The notes beneath the pieces are model-generated. The model did no database searches. It was not told the origin of the DNA and was given only the letters and a program-made list of their open reading frames with translations. The translations under genes were made by a program, and so were the position numbers. A DNA stretch of 21,584 nucleotides from Bodo saltans (taxonomy: Eukaryota; Euglenozoa; Kinetoplastea; Eubodonida; Bodonidae): contig CYKH01000632.1 of NCBI GenBank assembly GCA_001460835.1, forward strand, positions 1-21,584, in the 5' to 3' direction. Shown here piece by piece: positions 1-12,800 of the stretch (position 1 is its first letter; each line of letters opens with the position of its first letter).

Positions 1-3000
1 TGGCTCTCAGGAAGCACCCTCTCGATCAATGTATTGTATTTGCCACTTCGATTAGCTGCTGGGGCTTTTTACAAACTTTACGTTGAATGTAGCTTCATGC
101 TATTCGTTGACCAGTGTGGGCTCGCTCACGTTTAGTAACAGCACAGTCAGCATTCGAAGCAGCACAACCGTGACCACTGCACAAAGCATTCAAAGTACAC
201 TAACACTGTTTGCCACGTCATTCTCCTGGAGCGCGGTTTGCTATGAACAGGTTGCTCCATTGGTCAGTGCCACACGAAGTCAAGTTCAAATTGGGAAGTC
301 TTCGATTCTCTCGCTATCGTCTGATCAATGCTGTGTTACCAAGGCCCCAGCAGTCACGAGCGTGACATTCAGCGCAACGTTAGGAACCCAACTTCCTACG
401 CCAGGGGGGACGCTAGATGTGTCGTTTGGGTCGTCGTCGTGCAAGACTAATGTGGTCGTTGACGGACTAAACGCAATGGGAAGTTCTCTTGTACTTCGCA
501 GCGCGAATATTGTATCTGTTAGTGGCGTGTTCACGGGCAACACAACATTTTCGGTGTTGAGTGCCGATGACGTTAACATCTTGTTTTCGACGTTGGATAT
601 TTCTAAAACGTCTTCAGTGCAGATTACAACGTCGACAACAGTGCTCACACAACTGTTTACTCCCAACCGCATCACTGATCATTCGCTTCTTGCGCTTGTA
701 GCTCCGAACGTAACGCAAACTGGTTACACGGTGACAGGTGCAGCGGTAAGCCAAAGTAGCACTCTCTACGTTTCCCTCCCCCAAGCATCGATTATGGTTG
801 CAGCCCTGAGAGCAACGGGTTGCTCTTTTAAGATAATTGCGTTTAGAATCAGAGGCATTGGTGCAGCGATTGGGAACGGTGCAAATATCTTCCTCCAGAC
901 GTACGACACCGCAGTCACTACCCCACCGCCGTTGGATCTCACGACTTCGTTGGGAGCAACCGTAGGTTACAACCGCGTCACCTTTACCGCCAGTGTCGCT
1001 CGCCCACAGCACATTGACGCTCTCGTTGTTGGCATTCCTGTGCAGTACTCCAACATCACCCTCATAAGCACTGCAGCGTGTAGCCCATCATGCACCGCCT
1101 TGATTGTGGATGGGATGCTTCTTAGTGGAAGCTCCGCTCTCACGGTCAATGTTCCATTGCGCGCCGTGGCGTTGTACGGCCTCAACAATTCTGGAAGGAA
1201 CAGTACTATCAGCATCAATAGCACTTTCGTGACCGTCAATGCCAACGAGGTGGTGGACACGACCCTCAACTTGACGATGACAGCCGTGCCGACACCACAA
1301 TCCTTCATTCCTTCTGCAATAACACGATCTAACATTTTCATCACGGTGACCATTACAGTGACACAATCCGTAGGACGGGCCAATGGATATTCCTCCAATC
1401 CTTACTTGTATTGGACCAGTCTTCTTTCACTGTCTGACCGAACGGAACTAATACTTCGTGGCCTCTCTACGTTGTCGCTAGCGGCTCAATATTCGCTAGC
1501 CAGTGGCATAAACTTAGATGGAAGTACCATTCCTGTAACAGACACGTACCCAAATATCACCCTCAACAGCTCAGGATGGGGGCCAGGCTCTATTGTGCAG
1601 TTTTCAGAGTTTCGTGCCAATGTTGTCATTTCCTCAATAGGCAGCCCCGCACAGCAGAACATCCTGTTAGATGTGGAGTGCCACACACTTCGGGGAGTCG
1701 AGGGCTCTCTCGACTTTGGGGCAATAGTTCAAGTTGCTGCGCGAAACTTCACCAACGTGTCCTTTACAGACGTGCGTCAGAATTCAACTGTCAACATTTT
1801 CATCCAAGGCGCTCTCAACTGCGGCGTTGTTCCGCGTGTTCTTTGTGCGCGGAATGTGACAGGAGGCAGTTCCATCACCGTCTCTATTAATGACACAACG
1901 AGCCGCAGTCTCAGTGCAATAGGGCAATGCACAGCATCACTTTGCAATGGTCTGACTGTTGGATCTGCGTTGAATTTCTCAGCCCCACAAGTATCTTTTG
2001 TGGGATCAGCAACATCGAGCGTTATTACCGCTGTTGCCCAACAGTTTTCAGTCTCCGATTCTGCAACGTTTACAAATTCATTGTTGGTGCTAGATGAGAA
2101 GCCCTCTTCGGCCACGCAATCGAATCGATCATCACTGTTCTTCAATGCAAACAACAGCACTATTCTGTTGACATCATACTCGCCGGTTGCTAGCGTAGCC
2201 TTGTCGACCATGCATATTTCCGCACCTGGGTTAACAGACAGCACGCTGTCCATACGCTTTAGAGGAGCCAATGGATCACTGGCGACGACACCCATCAACA
2301 CGCTGTACATGATGGGAGGTCTTGGCGCCAAGAGCAACCTTGCAATTGACAATGTTGGCTCTGTTGTGCTCTCGGGGCTCTACGAAAATTCGAAGGCAAA
2401 CGTCACCAACGTACGTGGCAACGTTACGTTAACCAATGTATCTCTCGTTGGAAGTGCCTCAAGCATCTTTATTGCTGCTGCGTCACTTCGCTCAATTTTG
2501 CGAAATAATCTGACAGTCGCTTCATGGAACTTGAGCGCGGAACAGATCACCTCCACCTCACCGCTAGCATCAGTCACTGTTGTCTACTCTCTTGACCCCT
2601 CATTCGATGGAGATGTGACGCCTGAGTACTTCGCTACGGTCAATCGTTCATGCCGGTGGTTTTTTGGTCAAACGCAAGGGCCTTCGACCAGAGCAAATAC
2701 CATGTGCCGCTTTTTCAGCGCTCAATTTACGAAAAACACCGAAGTTATTACGATTGTGATCCCTCTGCTTGACGGCAACGGCTGGCCTCTGCCCTCTCAA
2801 CAACAACTCAATCGAAGTTCTCTGAGCATCGCTGGAGCAGACCAAAATACATTGATTGACGTTGACCTTGTAGGCGCGCTTTTTGTGTCTGGAAATTGGA
2901 CTGGGACGCGAGCATTTGTCAAAAACATTTACCAACAAGTGTTCCTCAACGCATCCATGAAGAGTGTCACCTTCGAAGCTCACGGTGCAAACGGCGTGAA

Positions 3001-3622
3001 GATTCCACTTCAAGTTCACGGTTCACTTTCTGGCGCATCGTACGTGTTGCTGAGAGAATTGAACACGTCCAATGACCAGTCGATCTCGAGAGTCACTGAC
3101 CTCCCGATTAGTTTTGTCACCGCGACAGTTACTGGGAGCAGTGCTGTGGTCATCGCAGGGCTGACGCGTCGTTGGGTACCAGGAGCCGACAGCCAAGCGA
3201 TTTTGGACGCGACTTCACTTAGACACATCAATCAACCGATTCAAATGTCGACAGGGCGATTCCAATTATCCACAACCGTCGCCCCCGTTGCTATAGTTCC
3301 TACAAAGCTTGAACAGGGAAGCAGCATCACAGTTGTGAACTACACTTCCTCTGTGTGGCTACAGAACGGATCAACGCCAACAGTTAACGCAGCAGTGACT
3401 CGTCTTCTACCAACAGGTGCTGTGCTAGACAATGCGACGATCTCTTCGAATGTCACATCAGTCGTCTATTCAAGCATCGTGGTTTACCTATCCAATATCG
3501 GATCAAACACTGGAAGCAGTGTTGATGAAACGCCGCCTGCCAGAGTCTTGGTTCTCAACTCACACTTTCCGCTGCCAATGAGCTTTCTCCGATGGAAACA
3601 CCAGTCAACGTGCCTCTCGTGA
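1..3622 (+). pseudogene. Truncated, frameshifted copy of a giant surface-protein ectodomain
   Basis: This stretch is a paralogue of 6946-10505 inside the intact giant gene downstream, and the homology already runs at base 1, so the copy continues left of the window. Frame 1 starts in register with the intact protein (WLSGSTLSI) but stops at 133-135. From about position 70 the homology is in frame 2, after an in-frame TAG at 53-55. Frame 2 then stays open to the TGA at 3620-3622. The first in-frame ATG is only at 476, and no signal peptide precedes it. Homology ends at about 3562, after the shared residues ARVLVLNS, followed by about 20 unrelated residues and a stop. The stalk, membrane segments and tail of the intact protein are missing. 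The content is Ser/Thr/Val/Asn-rich with many N-x-S/T sites and paired-Cys motifs such as SDQCC. I read it as a recent pseudogene. Transcription, or use as a sequence donor, cannot be excluded. Confidence 0.8.
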
Positions 3623-3720
3623 TGCATGCCGCCAAGATACAAGTGGCGTTGCAATTGGAGTGTGAGGCTGCTGAAGCAGCGCGAGTTAAGTGTGAACTTC
3701 TCGGAAGATCATTTATTTGA
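3565..3720 (+). pseudogene. Orphan 3' coding tail fused to the truncated copy
   Basis: Just past the point where similarity to the giant gene ends, frame 1 is open for 51 codons and closes at a TGA (3718-3720). This differs from the frame of the upstream copy. The translation is coding-like: it begins LSAANELSPMETPVNV, continues with an Ala/Glu/Leu-rich amphipathic stretch (LQLECEAAEAARVKCEL) and ends GRSFI. It resembles no other protein in the window. The simplest reading is that it is the C-terminal end of another gene, joined out of frame by a recombination event near 3562. A chance open frame of this length remains possible. Confidence 0.4.
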
Positions 3721-3787
3721 TCAGTAAACACGAGAGCCTGGCAGGAACGACTATTGATTTTATACTGTTTTTTCAAAATATTTCGAT

Positions 3788-3834
3788 GTTGTTGATTTTC
3801 ACCTTTGTCACAGCAGAATTTTTTTTTTTTGAAG
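3788..3834 (+). promoter_or_regulatory. Predicted spliced-leader acceptor for the giant surface-protein gene
   Basis: A pyrimidine-rich stretch (3791-3810) is followed by AG at 3812-3813 and 3815-3816. A run of twelve T (3819-3830) then leads to AG at 3833-3834. The last AG would leave a 51-nt 5' UTR before the ATG at 3886, with no intervening ATG. The frame is open upstream to a TTG at 3805, but that lies inside the tract and is not a plausible eukaryotic start. Confidence 0.55.
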
Positions 3835-3885
3835 CCAAGTAGCAAAGCACCGTGCTTGCATTGCAGTGCACGGACTGAGATTGTC

Positions 3886-6800
3886 ATGCCTCGTAGAAGT
3901 ATGACAGATTTTCTGTTGGCAGCAGAATGCTTTTTTTTGATGCTTTCTTGTTGGCCCACAACTGCGCAAACCGCAACAATCGTCGGCCCTGGCACATTTG
4001 ATGCAGGTTGCCTTGCAGTGACAATTAAAGGGACCGGAGCCATCACAATCTACAATCCTACATCCCTATCCTTTTCCCTGCAAGGAACCTCCACTGCTGT
4101 GCCCAATGTCCTCATTGCACAGAACGGAAGTGGTGCTGCGTGCGCGACGTCTCCGCTGACTATCGCAGCTGGCGTTTTTACCTCCGTTGGTGAAACCATT
4201 TCGTTTTCTTTTGGAAGCACTTCAAGAGATATTGTGGTTCAACCAACCCAGATGCTTTCGGGGAGTGGTTCGAAGGCTATTTTTAACCTTGGAAGCGGTT
4301 CACTTTGGTTCACCGCAGCTACATTTTCAATTGTTGGGTCCATCACAGCAACGTTCAACGCCACTAACACTGGCGCACCCCGTTTCACGGCGCTGAAACT
4401 CGTCAACGGCACTATTGTTGGCTCAATCGTCGGCTCAACTTTTCTTGCCTCAATTGCCACACTGACTTCCGCACGTCTCTCGTTGGTGGGCGTTTCGTCC
4501 TTAAGTTTGTCTGCGAACAGCTTGTGGACATCATCAACAGTGACGCTACTTGGTGACCAAAGCAACAGTAGCAATCAGCAAAGCAATTCGACTTTTTTTG
4601 TCAACACATCTGGCTCGTTCAGCATGATCTCCAGCACGCTCACTATTCTTCGAGGACCTCAAGACACTGGGAGTGTCATACTTTTCCCATCCTTGGTGGG
4701 CATATTTACTGTCTCTGCGTCGTCCTTCTTGATTTCCTGTGGAGGAAGCTCTACAAGCCAAGACGTTGTTCTTGGTGGCTTGAGCACCACTCTAACGCAG
4801 CAAAAAGGTGTTACCTTCACGACCACGACATACGGGTCCGTATTCCTTCCGGCGATTACGACTTCGCCTGCCAGCAGCGCGATGTTAGTAAGCATTATGT
4901 TCCTTTCACGCGGTAGTACAGTGAATATCAGTAGCTTTGGCGGCTACCCTGATTACAAGTCTGGACTTAGCATCACGGTCTCCATTCAAGCGGGAGCTCC
5001 GTGGAGAAACAACAATCCGATGTACCTTATGCCTGGTGTGCTGTTGAATTACAATCTGCAATTCACTTCGATCACCTCTGCTCGATGGGTGAACCTTACT
5101 GGCGCGTTTGTGAGGGTGACAGTTCTCAGTGTTGCATCAAGCGCGCTCTTTTCAAGCTGGCCAGCGTCGCTCGTGCTGCAGGGCCTCACGCAAGTCAACT
5201 CACCATTTTCCCTCTCTACGAATGTAACCGCTGACGGGAGTGTCATACTTGGGAGTGGGACGAAAATGAGCGCAAACAGCGCCATCACGTTCCTATCCAG
5301 TACTTCTGCGGTGCCTTGCTCCAACTCCAGTGTAATTATGAGTGGCTCGTTTGGACCATCTGCAATCATTACAGCGACGGGGTTCACACTCATGTTTGAT
5401 GAAAGTGCCAATTTCACGGCGTCCTCTACTGTTCATTTCTTGGGATGCAGTAATCGGAATGCGAACTTTGTTGTAAGGTCCGGTGCGCAGTTTGCGTCGC
5501 CTACCTTTAATATTGTTCCTACGTACATGGGTTCAGTTCTGTTTGAAGATGGAGTCGTTATGTCGGGGCCAGCGACGATTTCGATTGTTCCGCTAGCAAA
5601 TACAAATTCTCCGTCAACAGTTACTCTCGCCGGTATCAGCGTGATCTCAGGGACCCTCACTGTGTCGATCACAATGCAGGGTCCCAATGATAAAGTGTAC
5701 ATCAGCGCCAGTGCACCTTCAGTTGGTTCCTTTGTCGGCAACACTGTAGTGGATGTAAATGGGACTAAGGAATGTAACAATCAACAGAGCATTATCTTAG
5801 GAACCCCTCCGACTACACCTTCCATCACCGGTCGCTCCTTTCTTCAAAGCATGAGTATCACAGGAATCTTCCTTGGCGGTGGCTTGAGCGCTTATTCTAC
5901 AACGCTGATGAATGTCAACATCATGTTGACTACCGCTGCGACCATTGCTAGCTGCGTCACAATTACACCATCAACTCAATCCCCAACATTGACGTTAGCA
6001 GCTCTGGAAATTCGGGATAGTGTGTCCATAGGGATGTCATCAGCTCCAACAAGAATCATTGCTGCTACAGTCTCCATGATCGGCTGTACGATCATCGGAA
6101 CTTCGATGACCATCCAAGGGAGTATGCAAAACTTCTTCTTAAGCAACACATCAGCTCCCTTGGGCCCTTTGCAATCTAGCCTAGTCATCAGCAGCGCGTA
6201 CTATTGCCTTGCATTTACCATCGCCGGCTTTCTTGTCAATACCTCTGTCTCAATGCTCGGCCTGATGGGCACAATGGTATCTAATAACGCTGTTCTCTCC
6301 GGCAGTGCACTTTTGCGCACACTTTCTCTCTCCTCGTCTTGCGGCTGTAACCTGGCATTCACCGCACTTTGTGTCGTAAACTCGAGTGTTGCAATGATGT
6401 GGCCCACCTCCGGCTGCACGTTTTCGTTCGCTGCGACACGATTTGTCAACTCGTCACTTGCCATTTCAATGTCAGGCTTGTCCGTCGCATCGAAGAATTT
6501 GATCGCGATAAATATTCTGTCAGCGTCGCAGTCCTTCATTTCCATAGATGCCCGCTATGCGTTTCCTTCCATAACCACTTGTTCGGCCGCCGCTACCACG
6601 ACTGTGACGAACTGCGCATATTCAGTTGCAGTTGCCTCCCTTCAATTAAGTGACAGCTCTACCTTCCAGTTCCTTGATCAGACGGCCTCATACTTTCCAA
6701 AAACATCACTCAATATTGACAGTGCGTCTGCCACGAACGACTCCAATTTTAACATCGTTGTTGGGGGTTCAGCGAGCTTCAGTGGTTTTGGAACTGTCAG

Positions 6801-9800
6801 CGCCTCGTCAGTCTCGATCAAGTCCACCGCCAAAAATTTCCCGAGTTTTGGTAGTTCACTATTGCAGGTCAGCAACTCCTCCGTTGTCACTCTACAAGAA
6901 ACAATACCTTATTCATTCTCAAGTTTTACCATTCAAGCGACGCAGTGGCTCAGTGGGAGCACACTCTCGATAATTCCAGCGTTGACGAATGCACCATATA
7001 TGTCTGTCCAACTGTCAACAGGGCTGTACATTAACTTTACGCTGAACGTGGCTTCAAGCACGTTGCTAACGTTTAGTGGCTCACTTACGTTTACAAGCAG
7101 TACAATTAGCATTCGAAGCAGCACAACCGTAACATCTGCACAGAGCATTGCAAGCTCGCTTACATTTTATGACACTTCATTCACGTGGAGTGCTGCTTGC
7201 TATGAACAGATCGCCCCATTGGTCACCGCCCCACGAAGTCAAGTTCAGATTGCGAACTCTTCGATCTTATCGTTATCTTCTGATCAATGCTGCGTAACGA
7301 AGTCCCCGACAGTCACGAGCGTTACGTTCAACGCAACGCTAGGAACCCAACTCCCTACACCAGGAGGGACGCTAGATGTATCGTTTGGGTCGTCGTGCAA
7401 GACCAATGTGGTCGTTGATGGACTAAATGCCATGGGAAGTTCCCTAGTGCTACGCAGCGCGTCCATTGTATCCATCAGTGGTGTGTTCACTGCCAACACA
7501 ACATTTTCGGTGATAGGTGCAAGCGACGTTAACATTTCCTTTGCATCATTGGATATTTCTAGAAGTTCTGCGGTCCTGATCACAACGCGTTCACCGCTCC
7601 AGCAACTGTTTACTCCCAAACGTATTGCTGATCACTCGCTTCTTGCGCTTGAAGCTCCCGGTGTGTCGCAAACTGGTTACACAGTAACTGGTGCCGCGGT
7701 AAGCCAAAGTAGCACTCTCTACGTTTCTCTCGCCACAGCATCCATCACGATTGCAGCACTGACGGCGGCTGGTTGCTCCTTCACCATCATCGCATGGACA
7801 ATCACAACCGTTGGTGCTGCGATTGGGAGCGGTGCAAATATCTCCCTGCAGACCAACAGCACCACAGTCACGCCGCCGTCGCTGGATCTCACTTCCTCGC
7901 TGGGAGCGGGTGTTGGTTATAACCGCGTCACCTTCACCGCCCGTGTCGCAATTCCTCAACACATTGACGCCCTCATTGCTGGCATTCCTGTGAAGTACTC
8001 CAACGTCACCCTCATAAGCACTGCAGCGTGCAGTGCGTCATGCACCGCCTTGACTGTGGATGGGACGCTTCTCAGCGGCAGCTCCGCTCTCACAATCAAC
8101 ATTCCATTACGCGCCGTAACGCTGTACGGCCTTAACAGTTCTGGTAGGAACAGCACTATCAGCATCACTAGCACTGTCGTGACCGTCAATACCACTGAGG
8201 TGGTGGACACGACGCTCAACTTGACAATGACATCCGTGCCGACACCGCAATCCTTCATTCCTTCTGCAATAACACGATCTAACATCTTTATCACGGTGGT
8301 CTTTACCGTGACGTTATCCGGTGTACGGCTCACTTATGTTCCCTCCAGTCCCTACTCATACTGGAACAGCCTTCTTTCCCTATCCGACCGAACGGAATTG
8401 ATCCTTCGTGGCCTCTCTACGTTGTCGCTAGCGTCTCAATATTCGCTAAACGGCGTGGTCTTGGATGGAAGTACTATTCCTGCAACGGACACATTTCCAA
8501 ATATCACCCTCAACAGCTCAGGATGGGGTTCAGGCTCTATTGTGCAGTTTTCGGAGTTTCGTGCCAATGTTGTTGTGTCCTCGGTAGGCAGCCCCGCACA
8601 GCAGAACATCCTGTTGGATATCGATTGTCACACCCTTCGAGGAGTCGAGGGCTCTCTCGACTTTGGGGCAATAGTTCAAGTTGCTGCGCGAAACTTTACC
8701 AATGTGTCCTTCGCAGACGTGCGTCACAATTCAACTGTCAACGTTTTCATCCAAGGCGCGCTCAACTGCGGCGCTGTTCCTCTTGTTCTTTGCGCACAGA
8801 ACATAACAGGAGGCAGTTCCATCACTGTCTCTATCAATGACACAACAAGCCGCAGCCTCAGCACAATAGGGCAATGCACAGCATCACTGTGCAATGGTCT
8901 GACTGTTGGATCTGCGTTGAATTTCTCTGCCCCACAAGTATCTTTTGCGGGATCAGCAACATCGAGCGTGATTGAAGCTGTTGCCCAACAGTTTTCAGTC
9001 TCCGATTCAGCAACGTTTACAAACTCATTGTTGGTGCTAGATGAGAAGCCCTCTTCGGCCACACAATCGAATCGACCACCACTGTACTTCAATGCTAACA
9101 ACAGCACTATTGTGTTGACTTCATACTTGCCGGTTGCTAGCGCTGAATTGTCGACCATGCATATTTCCGCACCTGGGTTAACTGACAGCACGCTGTCCAT
9201 ACGCTTTAGAGGAGCCAATGGATCACTGGCGACGACACCCATCGACACGCTGTACGTAAACGGAGGTCTTGGTGTCAGGAGTAATCTTGCAATTGACAAT
9301 GTTGGCTCTGTTGTACTCTCAGGGCTCTACGAAAATTCGAAGGCAAACGTCACCAACGTACGTGGCAACGTTACTTTAACTAACGTGTCTCTCGTTGGAA
9401 ATGCTTCTAACATCTTTATTGCTGCTGCGTCACTTCGCTCAGTCTTGCAAAATAATCCGACAGTTGGTTCGTGGAACTTGACCGCGGAACAGATCACCTC
9501 CACCTCACCATTGGCTGCTGTCACTGTTGTCTACTCTCTTGACCCCTCATTCGATGCAGATGTGACGCCTGAGTACGTCGCTGCGGTCAATCGTTCATGC
9601 CGGTGGTTTTTTGGTCAAACGCAAGGGCCTTCGACCAGAGCAAATACCATATGCCGCTTTTTCAGCGCTCAATTTACGAACAACACCAAAGCTATCACGA
9701 TTGTGATCCCTCTGCTTGACGGCAACGGCTTGCCTCTGCCCTCTCAACAACAACTCAATCGGAGCTCTCTGAGCATCGCTGGAGCAGACCAAAATACAAT

Positions 9801-12800
9801 GATTGACGTTGACCTTGTAGGCGCGCTTTTTGTGACTGGAAATTGGACTGGGACGCGAGGATTTGTCAAAAACATTTACCAACAAGTGTTCCTCAACGCA
9901 TCCATGAACAGCGTCACCTTCGAAGCTCACGGTGCAAACGGCGTGAAGATTCCGCTTCAAGTTCACGGTTCACTCTCTGGTGCATCTTACTTGTTGCTGA
10001 GAGAATTGAACACGTCGAGTAACCAGTCGATCTCGAAAATCACGGACCTCCCGATTAGCATTGTCACCGCGACAGTTACTGGGAGCAGCAATGTGGTCAT
10101 CACAGGCCTGACGCGTCGTTGGGTACCAGGAGCCGATACCCAAGCGATTTTGGACGCGACTTCACTTGTACACATCAATCAACCGATTCAAATGTCGACA
10201 GGGCGATACCAATTATCTACAACCGTCGCCCCCGTTGCCGTAGTTCCTGTAATGCTAGAACAGGGAAGCAGCATCACAGTTGTGAACTACACTTCCTCTG
10301 TGTGGCTACAGAACGGATCAACACCAACTGCTAATGCAGCAGTGAGCCGTCTTCTACCAACAGGTGCTGTGCTAGACAACGCGACGATCTCTTCGAATGT
10401 CACATCAGTCGTCTATTCAACCATCCTTGTCCTCCTTTCCAATATCACACCTAATATTGCGAGCAGTGATGAAACGCCGCCTGCCCGAGTGTTGGTTCTC
10501 AACTCGACGCTGTCACTTCTCGTCGACCCTGGAATGTCGTTGCCCTCAGACGCAGTTCGGGCGGCACACGTCTCTGCTATTTTCAACGAGTCTGGTGGCG
10601 CTGTTGAGGTGGTTGGGGGCACAATGTCCATGACACTGCAAAGCTCCATCTCAGAGGTACAAGTAGTGGAAGCTCTTATGATGAGACAAGATCAAAACTC
10701 TACCATTGTGTTGCCAGGAGGCGTGGCAGTGCGCAATATTAACGTTTCGATGAATTCACAGACAGGCTCATCATCCTTTGGTGCATTTCGGTTGATTTCG
10801 ATGAGACCGGCACCGTCACTCTCGGTTGATACAAAAATAGGCAGCTGGTCCATACCATCATCGACTCCTGTGAATGATTCAGTGGTCTGTGTTGTGACGG
10901 GGTCAACAAAGACTTGCAGATTTAAGCCTGTTGCTGCAATAAAGCCTTACAACAGTCCCCCTTACACCAGCCTCACCTCTGGGGCTATGTGGAGTGCTGA
11001 GGTTGATAGCGTTCGCGTTGATTGGATTTTGGTGAGCAATTCAACGTTCTCAAACAACAACTCAACTGCCGCAAACATCTCAACTACTGTCAAACAGGTT
11101 TCTGCTATTTCTGCACGCAACGTTCTTGTGGCTAGCATTGTTGTCCGCTACAGGACCTTTCGAGTGACGCAGGCAAACACTACCATTAACACGTCACTCT
11201 TGACCATAACGGACGCGTCGCTTGTTGACGTGAATCATTTTGTCGACAACTCAACCCTTGCGTATGTGAACCTACCGGCCAACATCGTCGTCGATCTCCT
11301 TACAACTATTGTTGTTCAACAAGTCAATAGCTTGCTGCTGTTTGCTGCAGCAGTCACATTGCGCAACGTCAACACCCCCACCAACATTTCTGTGATGCAA
11401 TTGAACTTTTCAGCATCGAGCAATGCCTCCACAAGTGCTGGAGTTGGCGAGGGTGCGTTGATATCAATCACGTACATTCCTTGCTCCATCATCGGAGAAG
11501 CCACTTCCACCACCCTGCTGCCTTATGTGGGGGCGCGTGTCATAGATTCAAACGTGATGGGTCAACAAGGTGCCTACCCACTGGTGAGGCTTCGCCGAGC
11601 AGTGATGGCGTCCATTGTAACTGACACCATCCTCCTCCCAGCTGTTGTTGTGAGTGTTGAGGGGTCCACGATTCGATCGGTCACAACGCTGCTCTCGACT
11701 AACAGTACAACGTTGACTGGTGTGCTTGCCCCACCAGCCGCAGCGGTTGGAGCGGTTAGTGGGGCATCAAGGTTCACTGTGTTTAATTCGACGGTGCTCT
11801 GCAGCACCACAACAAATGCTCAACAATTATTGAAAACTGGAGTTGTTGTGGTGTCACCCCTTGACGCAATCCCGTTTACCATTGCACTGTCGCAGTTTCA
11901 AGGCTGCCTCCGAGTGCTGTCGGGCAGCACAAATGTGAGCCTTCGATCCAATACGAACAATTTCACGTACACTGCCACAAATACCTTCGTCTCCGCTGCA
12001 CCAAACTTCTCATGGGCTTGCACCATTTGGGAGCAGCGCAGTTTGACGCGCAGTAATGTGCGGCAGCTAATTGCCGCATCAGTGGCCAGTGTCTACGCGT
12101 CGCCCCAGATCGACTCCAGATACGGCAAGACGATTTGCCGGTCAGCCTCCAACAGCGTTGAGGTCTCTCAGTCAATTTCCGCATCTGTTTCTGATGAGAT
12201 AACCAAGACATCATCAGTATCGCCAACTGCTTCGCTGTCAAGAACTGGGACTCCAACAACGTCGCCCACCACGACCCTGTCCGTATCGCCGACCGCAACT
12301 CGGAGCCCGTCACCCACTGAGACCGACAGTCCGACGATATCTATTGATCCGTGCAACACGACGTTCCGCAACGACTCCGATTCCTTTATTCGGCAAGCAA
12401 CTGTGCTCACATCTATCACGGAACACCAGTCTCCGCTCATACGAAACGAAACCTCAGCGATATTTCTGACAATAGATCGCGTCGCGTTTGCAACTGTGAA
12501 GTCCATTCGCGTACAGATTGGCTTCAACATTTTCATCCGCAACTTTTACTACGACACAAACATGAGTTGGTTTCCACTGCCCACTCTGACAGAAAATTGT
12601 ATTGCAGGTGAATACGAGTTGGTGAACGCCACCGACATTGCCCTGACGCTTTCATATGACCCCGATGTATCGTTGTCGCACAATGTTGACCAGGACTACT
12701 TGTGCAACGTGACGTTTTCAACCGATATCTTTCAATGCCAACTGGTAACGAACTTCACCTTCAATTTTAGCGCTACGATGCACGTCACTGGTACGCCAGC

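Noticed and set aside
1-135. Programmed ribosomal frameshift joining frames 1 and 2 in the upstream copy
   Set aside because: The sequence between is shortened and unalignable rather than slippery, frame 2 has a stop at 53, and the 3' end is also truncated. A pseudogene is simpler.
1576-1890. Alternative-frame + strand open frame, also at 8523-8840
   Set aside because: It overlaps the conserved surface-protein frame, and its similarity between copies is explained by that frame.
1777-2352. 191-codon minus-strand frame, present again at 8724-9299
   Set aside because: Its conservation in both copies follows from the duplication of the + strand coding block. There is no independent coding signal or splice acceptor.
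3805-3885. Upstream extension of the giant gene to a TTG start
   Set aside because: It lies within the predicted splice acceptor and T-run, a TTG start is implausible here, and the ATG at 3886 opens a proper signal peptide.
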